Under the pieces are notes generated by a model, which worked only from the letters and a program-made list of their open reading frames with translations, made no database searches and was not told the origin of the DNA. This document shows positions 1 through 4,390 of a stretch of DNA of 5,303 nucleotides, in pieces; the first letter of the stretch is position 1, and each line of letters starts with the position of its first letter. The position numbers and the translations under genes were made by a program. Source of the DNA: Dehalococcoidales bacterium (GTDB lineage: Bacteria; Chloroflexota; Dehalococcoidia; Dehalococcoidales; UBA3254); contig JAQULX010000236.1 of assembly GCA_028718465.1 (NCBI GenBank), positions 1-5,303 of the forward strand, in the 5' to 3' direction.

Positions 1-367
1 TGGTGACCGTGATGCCTATAGGAGGCTTGGCAGCTTCGTCAGTGAAAAATTTATTACGGGCGATCTGCTGCGCTACTGAATCGGTGAAATATGGCAAATA
101 CTGCGGGTCCATGGTACGTCCATAGAATGCCAGCATGTTAATGTAGTAGTCCATATTATACTCGGTGCCGCCCGCCTTGACTACAACTGCATTCAGGGGT
201 CTGAATTTGTTCATGTAAAGGCCGGTGCCCACTACCACAAAGATAGAGAGAATGACAATCAGACCCGCTATCATGATAAAGCGCTGAAGCCGGTTTTCGC
301 GCTGCCAGTGAGACAACTGCCGCCGGGTGACTTCGCGCTGTGGTTTTTCCACTTTCTTCTTAGGCAA
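1..367 (-). CDS. SurA/PrsA-like peptidylprolyl isomerase (foldase), N-terminal part
   Basis: The first 122 codons are visible; the rest runs off the low end of the window. The start is taken as TTG at 367, because a GGGAGG ribosome binding site sits 6 bases upstream and no better in-frame start is near. The product begins with a very basic, hydrophilic tail (about residues 1-30, PKKKVEKPQREVTRRQ...), then a hydrophobic membrane helix at about 31-50. An extracytoplasmic segment rich in Tyr and Asn follows (AGGTEYNMDYYINML) and ends in GITVT. That layout matches the SurA_N / trigger-factor-like chaperone region of secreted foldases, where GITVT(D/E) closes the helical domain ahead of the parvulin domain. 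The parvulin domain itself would lie outside the window and is inferred. There is no lipobox cysteine, so the protein would be anchored by an uncleaved signal helix and act on secreted proteins. It has its own promoter. The family call is fairly sure, the catalytic activity less so. Confidence 0.72.
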   Translation of the reverse strand, partial: MPKKKVEKPQREVTRRQLSHWQRENRLQRFIMIAGLIVILSIFVVVGTGLYMNKFRPLNAVVVKAGGTEYNMDYYINMLAFYGRTMDPQYLPYFTDSVAQQIARNKFFTDEAAKPPIGITVT

Positions 368-437
368 ATGAATCCTCCCTTTTGATCTCCCGAGTGTGAA
401 CAACGAGGCAATCTGTATTCGTATTTAATTCCACTCT

Positions 438-466
438 ATTATAGCGAAAAGCAGCATCTTTGGAAA
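438..466 (-). promoter_or_regulatory. Sigma-70-type promoter for the foldase gene
   Basis: On the minus strand a perfect TATAAT box (443-438) lies 17 bases downstream of TTTCCA (466-461), which matches four of six positions of the TTGACA consensus. Transcription would start near 431, giving a leader of about 64 bases before the TTG start at 367. The spacing is ideal and the -10 box is exact, so this is the strongest promoter candidate in the window. It implies that the foldase gene is transcribed separately from the genes upstream. No operator is obvious, although an 8-base palindrome GGACGTCC lies further upstream at 531-538. Confidence 0.62.
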
Positions 467-553
467 CTACTGCGTATGGACTTCAGCGCAAGGAACAGAG
501 CAGGAGCAGAGCAACGCAGGCAGATGGAAAGGACGTCCTGGACTGATAGTGAT

Positions 554-589
554 AAAGGGACCGATCGGTAATTAATGACCAGTCCCTTT
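554..589 (-). terminator. Terminator-like hairpin after the small membrane protein gene
   Basis: A perfect 8-base inverted repeat, AAAGGGAC / GTCCCTTT (589-582 with 561-554), lies just 8 bases beyond the stop codon at 598. A small inner GGT/ACC pairing lies inside the loop. The downstream arm ends in TTT, and what follows is only partly T-rich (ATCACT), so the U tract is short. The A-rich upstream arm and T-rich downstream arm mean it could work in either direction, but only the minus-strand gene ends here. Its position directly after a stop codon and before an independent promoter supports a rho-independent terminator. Confidence 0.55.
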
Positions 590-597
590 GATGCATG

Positions 598-933
598 CTA
601 GCGTCTCTGAGCTAACCTGGTCTGTGAGAGAGCTTCTTCGGAAAGGAAAAGCTTCCCTTCTTCGGTCATCTGAACGATGTTGGTTCTCATCAATAGCTGC
701 AAGGCATTGGGTTTGTAATCTCGCAGTCCGGTCATCTGGAACATCTTTCTTTTATACCCCAGCTCTTCAGCGGTCAGGGCAGACTCCGGGTTCAGGGCTT
801 GCCTGTCGCGGAACCCTTTGATGACGGTATTGATCGCCCGCTTCATGAGAAATTGGGAACCGATAAACGCCAGTGCCATAAGAAGGAGAAGTACTAAAAT
901 GAGCAGTATAAGTGCTCTGGTTGATTCATCCAC
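598..933 (-). CDS. Small single-pass membrane protein of unknown function
   Basis: I do not recognise this 111-residue protein. It begins with GTG at 933, with GGAG 10 bases upstream, a slightly long spacing. A short acidic start (MDESTR) is followed by a strongly hydrophobic helix at about residues 7-29 (run LILLILVLLLLMALAFIG). A basic stretch then begins at K31-R32, so by the positive-inside rule the C-terminal 80 residues should be cytoplasmic. Residues 50-105 look like a compact helical domain ending in a possible beta-hairpin (NALQLLMRTNIV, then TEEGKLFLSEEAL). That pattern recalls the last helix and wing of a winged-helix fold, but this is only an impression. The gene has a hairpin terminator directly after it and an extended -10 box upstream, so it is probably transcribed alone or as the tail of the peptidase operon. 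The smooth membrane-helix pattern, ribosome site and terminator make a real gene likely. Confidence 0.68.
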   Translation of the reverse strand: MDESTRALILLILVLLLLMALAFIGSQFLMKRAINTVIKGFRDRQALNPESALTAEELGYKRKMFQMTGLRDYKPNALQLLMRTNIVQMTEEGKLFLSEEALSQTRLAQRR

Positions 934-969
934 CTTGTTTCAACTCCATCAGAGAATTCTTACAGGAGT

Positions 970-978
970 ATCATATCA
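970..978 (-). promoter_or_regulatory. Possible extended -10 promoter for the small membrane protein gene
   Basis: The minus strand reads TGATATGAT, an extended -10 element (TGn + TATGAT), in the 66-base gap between the PPC-protein stop and the GTG start at 933. The upstream -35 match is poor (TTGTGT with an 18-base spacer), as is common for extended -10 promoters. The leader would be about 30 bases. It could instead be a chance AT-rich motif, with the gene read through from the aminopeptidase operon. Confidence 0.38.
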
Positions 979-999
979 TGATTGGCCTTTATAACACAA

Positions 1000-1452
1000 T
1001 CAAAGACCTGTCCCGGTATCCAGTAGAACAAAGCCGCTTTTGTCATCCTTTATACGCCTGGCGGCAGATCCGGTGATCTCATAAATGACACCCTCTCCAA
1101 CCAGCCAGGTGTCGACTCCCGGCCGCAAACAGCCGGTCAGGGTCTGTCCCGACCGTCCCAGAGCGGCATGAATATGCAGGACCGGCCTGCCATCTTCGTC
1201 TGGCGCCAGTAAACCGGCTCCTACCGTCTCATGGGCCCCATCCACGGGTAAAAGCATTGGCTCCGGGGCTAACTGGTCGGACCGGCGGGGCCCTACCACT
1301 ACCTGTCCCCCGCCGATTCCACCCAGCAGGATGACCTGTCCGGCAGATATGCCATGCTCCAAGGCAAAATTTTCAATGCACTCCGGTATACGGTCCCCTT
1401 CCTCCAGGCGGACGATGAAAACTCGTCCCAGTTTCCCTTCTGTGAATTTCAT
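1000..1452 (-). CDS. PPC-domain (DUF296) protein
   Basis: This is a 150-residue protein made almost entirely of one PPC/DUF296 domain, the plant-and-prokaryote conserved fold that in plants is joined to AT-hooks. In bacteria it usually stands alone, with no settled function; it is often labelled DNA-binding by transfer from plants. Visible family marks are the N-terminal strand and helix (VFIVRLEEGDRIPECIENFALEHGI), a glycine-rich turn (ILLGGIGGGQVVVG, about 41-54), the HIHAALG motif at 93-99, TGCLRPG at 106-112 and the closing W..GEGVIYEI strand at 116-126. No AT-hook is present. Where many relatives have GGHL, this one has TGCL, placing Cys108 near His93 and His95. ATG at 1452 is preceded at 7 bases by AGGAG, which overlaps the TAG stop of the aminopeptidase, so the two genes are co-transcribed and probably translationally coupled. 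The family assignment is confident; its job is not. Confidence 0.85.
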   Translation of the reverse strand: MKFTEGKLGRVFIVRLEEGDRIPECIENFALEHGISAGQVILLGGIGGGQVVVGPRRSDQLAPEPMLLPVDGAHETVGAGLLAPDEDGRPVLHIHAALGRSGQTLTGCLRPGVDTWLVGEGVIYEITGSAARRIKDDKSGFVLLDTGTGL

Positions 1453-1459
1453 ACTGCTG

Positions 1460-1465
1460 CTCCTA
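1460..1465 (-). promoter_or_regulatory. Ribosome binding site fused with the upstream stop codon
   Basis: TAGGAG on the minus strand supplies both the TAG stop of the aminopeptidase (1465-1463) and the AGGAG ribosome binding site of the PPC gene, 7 bases before its ATG. A ribosome finishing the peptidase is therefore placed exactly where initiation of the next gene occurs. This supports translational coupling and fixes the PPC start. Confidence 0.7.
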
Positions 1466-2572
1466 TAGCGGGATTATAAATTCTCCGTCCTGATACAGAA
1501 GATCTCCATCGACTGAGACCTTTCCTCCGCGGCGCATGTCGCAAATCATGTCCCAGTGAATAGCAGACTCGTTCTTGCCACCGGTCTCCGGATAGCTGGC
1601 GCCCAGCGCCATGTGAAAACTACCGCTTATTTTTTCGTCGTAAAGGATCTGTCGTGTAAACCGGTCGATACCCCGGCTGGTCCCGAAAGCAAACTCACCG
1701 ACTCTCCGGGCGCCTTCATCGGTATCCAGGGTCTTCAGGAGAAAGTCCTGGCCTTTTTCCGCTGTGGCTTTGACTACCTTACCCTCCTGGAACCAGAGGC
1801 GTACCCCGCTGACTTCGCGTCCATTGTAGATAGCAGGATAGGAAAAGTAAACCCGGCCCTCCATAGAGTCCTCGACCGGCCCGGTGAAAACTTCTCCATC
1901 CGGCATATTCTCATGCCCGTCGCAGTTCATAAAGACACGGTCCTCCACGCTGAATTTCAGGTCGGTCTCCGGAGCCGTGACATGCACCTGTTTTTTCCCT
2001 TTCAACCAGTCTACGATCTTCTGCTGCCAGGCTGAGAAACTCTTCCAGTAGCCAATGGGGTCGTTGATGTCGCCCAGACAGGCGTTATAGACAAAGTCCT
2101 CATACTCCAACTGTCCCATTTCGGCATCCTGGGCATAGGCGCTGGTAGGGAACTGCGCAAAAGTCCAGCGCAGTTCTCTTCTGGCGGCGCGATCCAGGAA
2201 TGTTTTCATGATGCCGGCCCTGGCCCGCTGGCTCAGGACCAGTTTATCAGGGGGAACATTATTCAGCTCTTTGGTATTCAGATCTCCATTGATAGAAATC
2301 CGGACATCATAGGTTTCAAAGATAAGCCTGGTAGGAGGCGGAATATGCTGGATTTGCTCATCCGAAGCGTGCCGGTAAAACAATTCGTCCAGCCCGGCGG
2401 GCGTAGACATAAGATAAGGATTCCCCCCCGCTTGAAGCACCTTGATATAAATCTCTTTCAAAAGAGGCTCGGCCGGGGATTCACCCTGTATGACCACCCT
2501 GTCTCCTTTTTTCACCCCTACCGAATAATTTACCAGTAAATCGGCCAGTTTCTCGATTCTGATATCTGCCAT
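1463..2572 (-). CDS. M29-family metallo-aminopeptidase (AmpS/AmpT/PepS type)
   Basis: This 369-residue cytoplasmic exopeptidase would release N-terminal amino acids using two divalent metals. It is slightly shorter than typical M29 enzymes (about 400-410). The N-terminal domain (about 1-200) carries the usual KLADLLVNYSVGVKKGDRVVIQG opening. The C-terminal catalytic domain shows NMPDGEVFTGP with Glu227, VGEFAFGTSRGI with Glu293, then SFHMALG with His320, Tyr327 (SYPETGG), and His339/Asp341 in AIHWDMICDMR. The relative spacing of these residues agrees well with the metal and catalytic set known for AmpT (E250, E316, H345, Y352, H376, D378), so the enzyme should be active. ATG at 2572 follows AGGAGGAG by 8 bases. 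It leads a two-gene unit with the PPC protein 10 bases downstream. No convincing promoter is visible in the 216-base gap upstream, so it may be read from folP. Substrate range cannot be read from the sequence. Confidence 0.93.
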   Translation of the reverse strand: MADIRIEKLADLLVNYSVGVKKGDRVVIQGESPAEPLLKEIYIKVLQAGGNPYLMSTPAGLDELFYRHASDEQIQHIPPPTRLIFETYDVRISINGDLNTKELNNVPPDKLVLSQRARAGIMKTFLDRAARRELRWTFAQFPTSAYAQDAEMGQLEYEDFVYNACLGDINDPIGYWKSFSAWQQKIVDWLKGKKQVHVTAPETDLKFSVEDRVFMNCDGHENMPDGEVFTGPVEDSMEGRVYFSYPAIYNGREVSGVRLWFQEGKVVKATAEKGQDFLLKTLDTDEGARRVGEFAFGTSRGIDRFTRQILYDEKISGSFHMALGASYPETGGKNESAIHWDMICDMRRGGKVSVDGDLLYQDGEFIIPL

Positions 2573-2593
2573 GATGAAAACTCCTCCTCTTTT

Positions 2594-2605
2594 CCGGTTT
2601 CCCGG
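2594..2605 (-). other. Small GNRA-loop hairpin before the aminopeptidase ribosome site
   Basis: CCGG-GAAA-CCGG on the minus strand can fold into a 4-base-pair stem with a GAAA tetraloop. It ends 5 bases before the AGGAGGAG ribosome site of the peptidase gene. Only four pairs form, so it may be chance, but GNRA loops are unusually stable and the placement would suit a 5'-leader element. Confidence 0.3.
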
Positions 2606-2759
2606 TCCTTAATGTTCAATCCTTATCCTGTCTCGACTCCAGGTCTTTTTATGACCATGCCGGACATTATTCGCCGGGCTGCGCCTCCCTCCAGCATGCC
2701 AAACGTTACTGGATGACGACTGACGCCATTATGGACGGAAGAACCATTGTCCTTATCAA

Positions 2760-2785
2760 CGCCGGTTGAACAGGACTTCCCGGCG
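2760..2785 (-). terminator. Weak terminator-like hairpin just after folP
   Basis: Four bases past the folP stop codon the minus strand has CGCCGGGAA, a GTCCTG loop, then TTC-AA-CCGGCG. This makes a stem of about nine pairs with a 2-base bulge. The following bases (TTGATAAGG) contain no proper U tract, so it is at best a weak or rho-assisted terminator. It may instead stabilise the 3' end while the aminopeptidase is read through. Confidence 0.33.
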
Positions 2786-2788
2786 CCT

Positions 2789-3649
2789 TCAATCTCCCCG
2801 GATGATGGCATCGCTTACCCTGCAGACCCGGACGATGGGCTTCACATCATGCACGCGCACGATATCCGCGCCCCTGGCAATGCCGATCGCCACTGCTGCG
2901 GCGGTGCCCTCCACCCGTTCTTCCGGCGGCACGTCCAGGATCATCTTGATAAACGACTTCCGAGATGGTCCCAGCAAGATCGGTCTTCCCAGTATCTTCA
3001 GGTCATCCAGCCGGCGGATAATCCACAGGTCGTATTTCCAGGTCTTGCCGAAACCAAGCCCCGGGTCGATAATAATATTTTCCCACGGCACTCCGGCCTG
3101 CCGGGCTTTACCCATGCTCTCCTGAAGCGAAGAGACGAGTTCGGCCATGATATTATCGTAAAATGCCGTATCTCTCCTGATATTGGGATCGAAAGCGCCT
3201 TTATCGCGCTGATTGCTCATCAGGATGATCGGCGCCTGCTTGGCAGCGGCCAACTCAGCCAGCCGGATATCCTTTTTTAGTCCCCACTGGTCGTTGATGA
3301 TAGAGGCTCCGGCCTCCAGCGCCAGGCGGACCACATCATATTTGTAGCTATCTATGCTGACGGGCACGGACACCTTCCCGGCGATCTTTTCGACAGCCGG
3401 GATTACGCGTTTGATCTCCTCCTCTGCCGTGACCGGCTTGAAACCGGGACGAGTGGACTCGCCTCCGATATCCAGGATATCGGCGCCTTCATCGACCATA
3501 CGGAGGGCCTGGTCGAGTGCGGATTCGGCTCCGGTCAGCCCGTCACCGGAAAAAGAGTCAGGTGAGAGATTGATAATACCCATTACATAAGTGCGCTCTC
3601 CCCACCTGAATTCCGTATTCCCGCAGCGAGTAGTCCCCGGTCCGTTCAT
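2789..3649 (-). CDS. folP: Dihydropteroate synthase
   Basis: This 286-residue enzyme joins p-aminobenzoate to 6-hydroxymethyl-7,8-dihydropterin diphosphate to make dihydropteroate in folate synthesis; it is the sulfonamide target. It is a TIM barrel with all main motifs in order: MGIINLSPDSFSGDG (23-37, Asn27), DIGGESTRPG (60-69), SID (98-100), IND (118-120), DPGLGFGK (195-202), GPSRKSFI (227-234) and RVHDV (265-269). These fit E. coli N22, D96, N115, D185, K221, R255 and H257. ATG at 3649 was chosen because AGGAGG lies 6 bases upstream; the frame is open 36 codons further, but that stretch shows no family homology and contains the likely promoter. Two motif details are unusual: LMSNQ (143-147) stands where most relatives have LMH, and INDQWG where INDVSG is common. 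No other folate gene is in the window. Identity is secure. Confidence 0.96.
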   Translation of the reverse strand: MNGPGTTRCGNTEFRWGERTYVMGIINLSPDSFSGDGLTGAESALDQALRMVDEGADILDIGGESTRPGFKPVTAEEEIKRVIPAVEKIAGKVSVPVSIDSYKYDVVRLALEAGASIINDQWGLKKDIRLAELAAAKQAPIILMSNQRDKGAFDPNIRRDTAFYDNIMAELVSSLQESMGKARQAGVPWENIIIDPGLGFGKTWKYDLWIIRRLDDLKILGRPILLGPSRKSFIKMILDVPPEERVEGTAAAVAIGIARGADIVRVHDVKPIVRVCRVSDAIIRGD

Positions 3650-3655
3650 TCCTGT

Positions 3656-3661
3656 CCTCCT
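3656..3661 (-). promoter_or_regulatory. Ribosome binding site that fixes the folP start
   Basis: A full AGGAGG on the minus strand lies 6 bases before ATG 3649. It decides against the upstream in-frame ATG at 3757, which has no comparable site and would add 36 residues unlike any dihydropteroate synthase N-terminus. Confidence 0.8.
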
Positions 3662-3696
3662 GTTTCCCCGGCTCTTCAAATCCCGTTCTTGCTCAT

Positions 3697-3705
3697 ATTC
3701 TAGCA
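3697..3705 (-). promoter_or_regulatory. Likely extended -10 promoter for folP
   Basis: The minus strand carries TGCTAGAAT, an extended -10 element (TGn + TAGAAT, five of six matches). It would give a start site near 3690 and a leader of about 40 bases. No good -35 box is seen at 17 bases upstream, which is acceptable for an extended -10 promoter. Together with the roughly 300-base gap upstream, it suggests that folP starts its own transcript. Confidence 0.45.
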
Positions 3706-3845
3706 TATAGTACTGCGATAAGGCTTTCCTTGTATGGTCGAAGAGCAGCGGCAACACAGCAGGGCGGTATCTTACGGTCCTCTTTGCAGGGAGATGCCGC
3801 CAGCCGCCCCGGCCGGACCAATGATCGAGATGGGGAGACCGGCAG

Positions 3846-3865
3846 ATTCCAACTTGCGCCGGAAT
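3846..3865 (-). repeat. REP/dRS3-like 20-base hairpin element
   Basis: Read on the minus strand this is ATTCCGGC-GCAA-GTTGGAAT: an 8-pair stem (six Watson-Crick pairs and two G-U pairs) closed by a GCAA tetraloop of the GNRA class. On the plus strand the two wobble positions become A/C mismatches, so the structure favours RNA read from the minus strand, the direction of all genes here. The ATTCC-N10-GGAAT form over 20 bases resembles the Neisseria dRS3 repeat (ATTCCC-N8-GGGAAT) and similar dispersed repeats in many bacteria. Whether it is repeated in this genome cannot be seen from one window. Confidence 0.5.
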
Positions 3866-3879
3866 GGCATAGCGGGACC

Positions 3880-3902
3880 CGGCAGAAATGGCTTATCTGC
3901 CG
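3880..3902. repeat. 7-base perfect inverted repeat CGGCAGA / TCTGCCG
   Basis: The arms at 3880-3886 and 3896-3902 enclose a 9-base loop. On the plus strand the stem is followed by TTTAAT, so it would look more like a plus-strand terminator, though no plus-strand gene exists. A third copy of CGGCAGA at 3840-3846 sits in direct orientation, exactly 40 bases from the copy at 3880, suggesting that these are edges or subunits of the neighbouring repeat element. It lies about 56 bases past the cupin stop and may help end that transcript. Confidence 0.4.
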
Positions 3903-3957
3903 TTTAATCTGTCGTGGATACTGACTTAGCCGTGTTAGCATATACCGGAAGGATCTA

Positions 3958-4293
3958 TTATTGAGACTTTACCATCACCAGCAGCATCTTGAATTGCGTG
4001 ATTGCCCTCAGGGCATGAGGTTCATTGGCCGGCATGATGATCATTTCACCCTCTTTTAGCCGATGACTTTTTCCGGAAATCGTTATATCGGCTTCGCCAT
4101 CAACCAGGTAGACCAGAGCATCAAACGGGGCGGTGTGCTCACTCAGTCCCTGTCCCTGGCTGAAGGCGAACAGAGTAACAGTACCGGCCTGCTTTTCGAT
4201 AATAGTCCGGCTGACCACGGAACCGGCCTGATAGCCTACCATCCCGCTCAGCTCTAAAGGTTTTGAGTAAAGATTTTCGGCATTTGCCTGCAT
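3958..4293 (-). CDS. Small single-domain cupin protein
   Basis: This 111-residue protein is one cupin_2 beta-barrel. Motif 1 is GLSEHTAPFDALVYLVDGEADI (about 49-70), with Glu52/His53 in place of the classical HxH, Asp58 near the usual acidic ligand, and the closing G66. Motif 2 is MIIMPANEPHAL (about 84-95) with Pro88 and His93. A C-terminal strand FKMLLVMVKSQ ends the barrel. The GLSEHTAPFDA wording is typical of a widespread group of stand-alone cupins in anaerobes whose substrate is unknown; metal binding is likely but not certain. ATG at 4293 was chosen because GGGAG lies 8 bases upstream; an in-frame ATG at 4308 has no ribosome site. It follows the molybdopterin enzyme by 97 bases on the same strand, but a functional link is only a guess. 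Confidence 0.85.
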   Translation of the reverse strand: MQANAENLYSKPLELSGMVGYQAGSVVSRTIIEKQAGTVTLFAFSQGQGLSEHTAPFDALVYLVDGEADITISGKSHRLKEGEMIIMPANEPHALRAITQFKMLLVMVKSQ

Positions 4294-4301
4294 GTTAGTT
4301 T

Positions 4302-4306
4302 CTCCC
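4302..4306 (-). promoter_or_regulatory. Ribosome binding site that fixes the cupin start
   Basis: GGGAG on the minus strand lies 8 bases before ATG 4293. It overlaps the codons that would follow the upstream ATG at 4308, so the longer start would bury it. This favours the 111-residue product. Confidence 0.6.
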
Positions 4307-4329
4307 ATAATTAATGCTAAAATACCCAG

Positions 4330-4348
4330 CCGGCAGCACAGCCTCCGG
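4330..4348 (-). terminator. Hairpin between the oxidoreductase and cupin genes, weak terminator or RNA element
   Basis: The minus strand folds as CCGGAGGC-TGT-GCTGCCGG: seven pairs including one G-U, with one A/G mismatch. A T-rich TATTTT follows six bases after the stem. The delayed T run makes it a poor intrinsic terminator, yet it may separate the molybdopterin gene from the cupin. No clear -35/-10 pair for the cupin was found downstream of it. Confidence 0.32.
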
Positions 4349-4390
4349 TCCTGATATCATCAATCGGATTGCAGTCCGGGATTCAAGCCG

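Larger units (their letters stand above)
2573..2788. other. Gap between folP and the aminopeptidase gene, no convincing gene
   Basis: This 216-base stretch has no ORF with family resemblance. A 62-codon minus-strand frame (2811-2623) overlaps the folP tail but has a weak ribosome site and a noise-like composition. The stretch is rich in small inverted repeats on the minus strand: CGCCGG/CCGGCG at 2785-2760 just after the folP stop, GGTC/GACC around an A-rich loop at 2656-2642, and CCGG-GAAA-CCGG at 2605-2594 just before the peptidase ribosome site. These may be a processed or structured intercistronic RNA. No clear promoter could be assigned. Confidence 0.5.
3706..3957. other. Gene-free gap with repeat-like DNA between the cupin gene and folP
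   Basis: No supported gene lies here; an 82-codon minus-strand frame (3941-3693) appears to be a translated repeat, since it contains a CHSGASWNLP-type string like those obtained by translating dispersed ATTCC..GGAAT repeats. The stretch has a very GC-rich block at about 3795-3820 that includes the 8-base palindrome CCGGCCGG (3809-3816), a 20-base hairpin (3846-3865), and CGGCAGA copies at 3840-3846 and 3880-3886 with the inverse TCTGCCG at 3896-3902. It looks like a small non-coding repetitive or palindromic element rather than a decayed gene. Confidence 0.5.

Noticed and set aside
1556..2035. A 159-codon plus-strand open frame
   Set aside because: It lies opposite the catalytic domain of the aminopeptidase and has no recognisable domain.
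2623..2811. A 62-codon minus-strand open frame overlapping the end of folP
   Set aside because: The ribosome site is weak, the composition looks like noise (Gly, Ser, Arg, Val), and no family resemblance is seen; coupling to folP by overlap is possible but unsupported.
2747..3280. A 177-codon plus-strand open frame
   Set aside because: It lies opposite folP, whose motifs are complete, so it is an antisense shadow.
3650..3757. A longer folP start at 3757, adding 36 residues
   Set aside because: The extension has no family similarity, includes the likely -10 element, and lacks a ribosome site, whereas ATG 3649 has AGGAGG at 6 bases.
3693..3941. An 82-codon minus-strand open frame between the cupin gene and folP
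   Set aside because: It crosses the hairpin repeat and the folP promoter, has no ribosome site, and its CHSGASWNLP string is what translation of ATTCC..GGAAT-type repeats typically gives.
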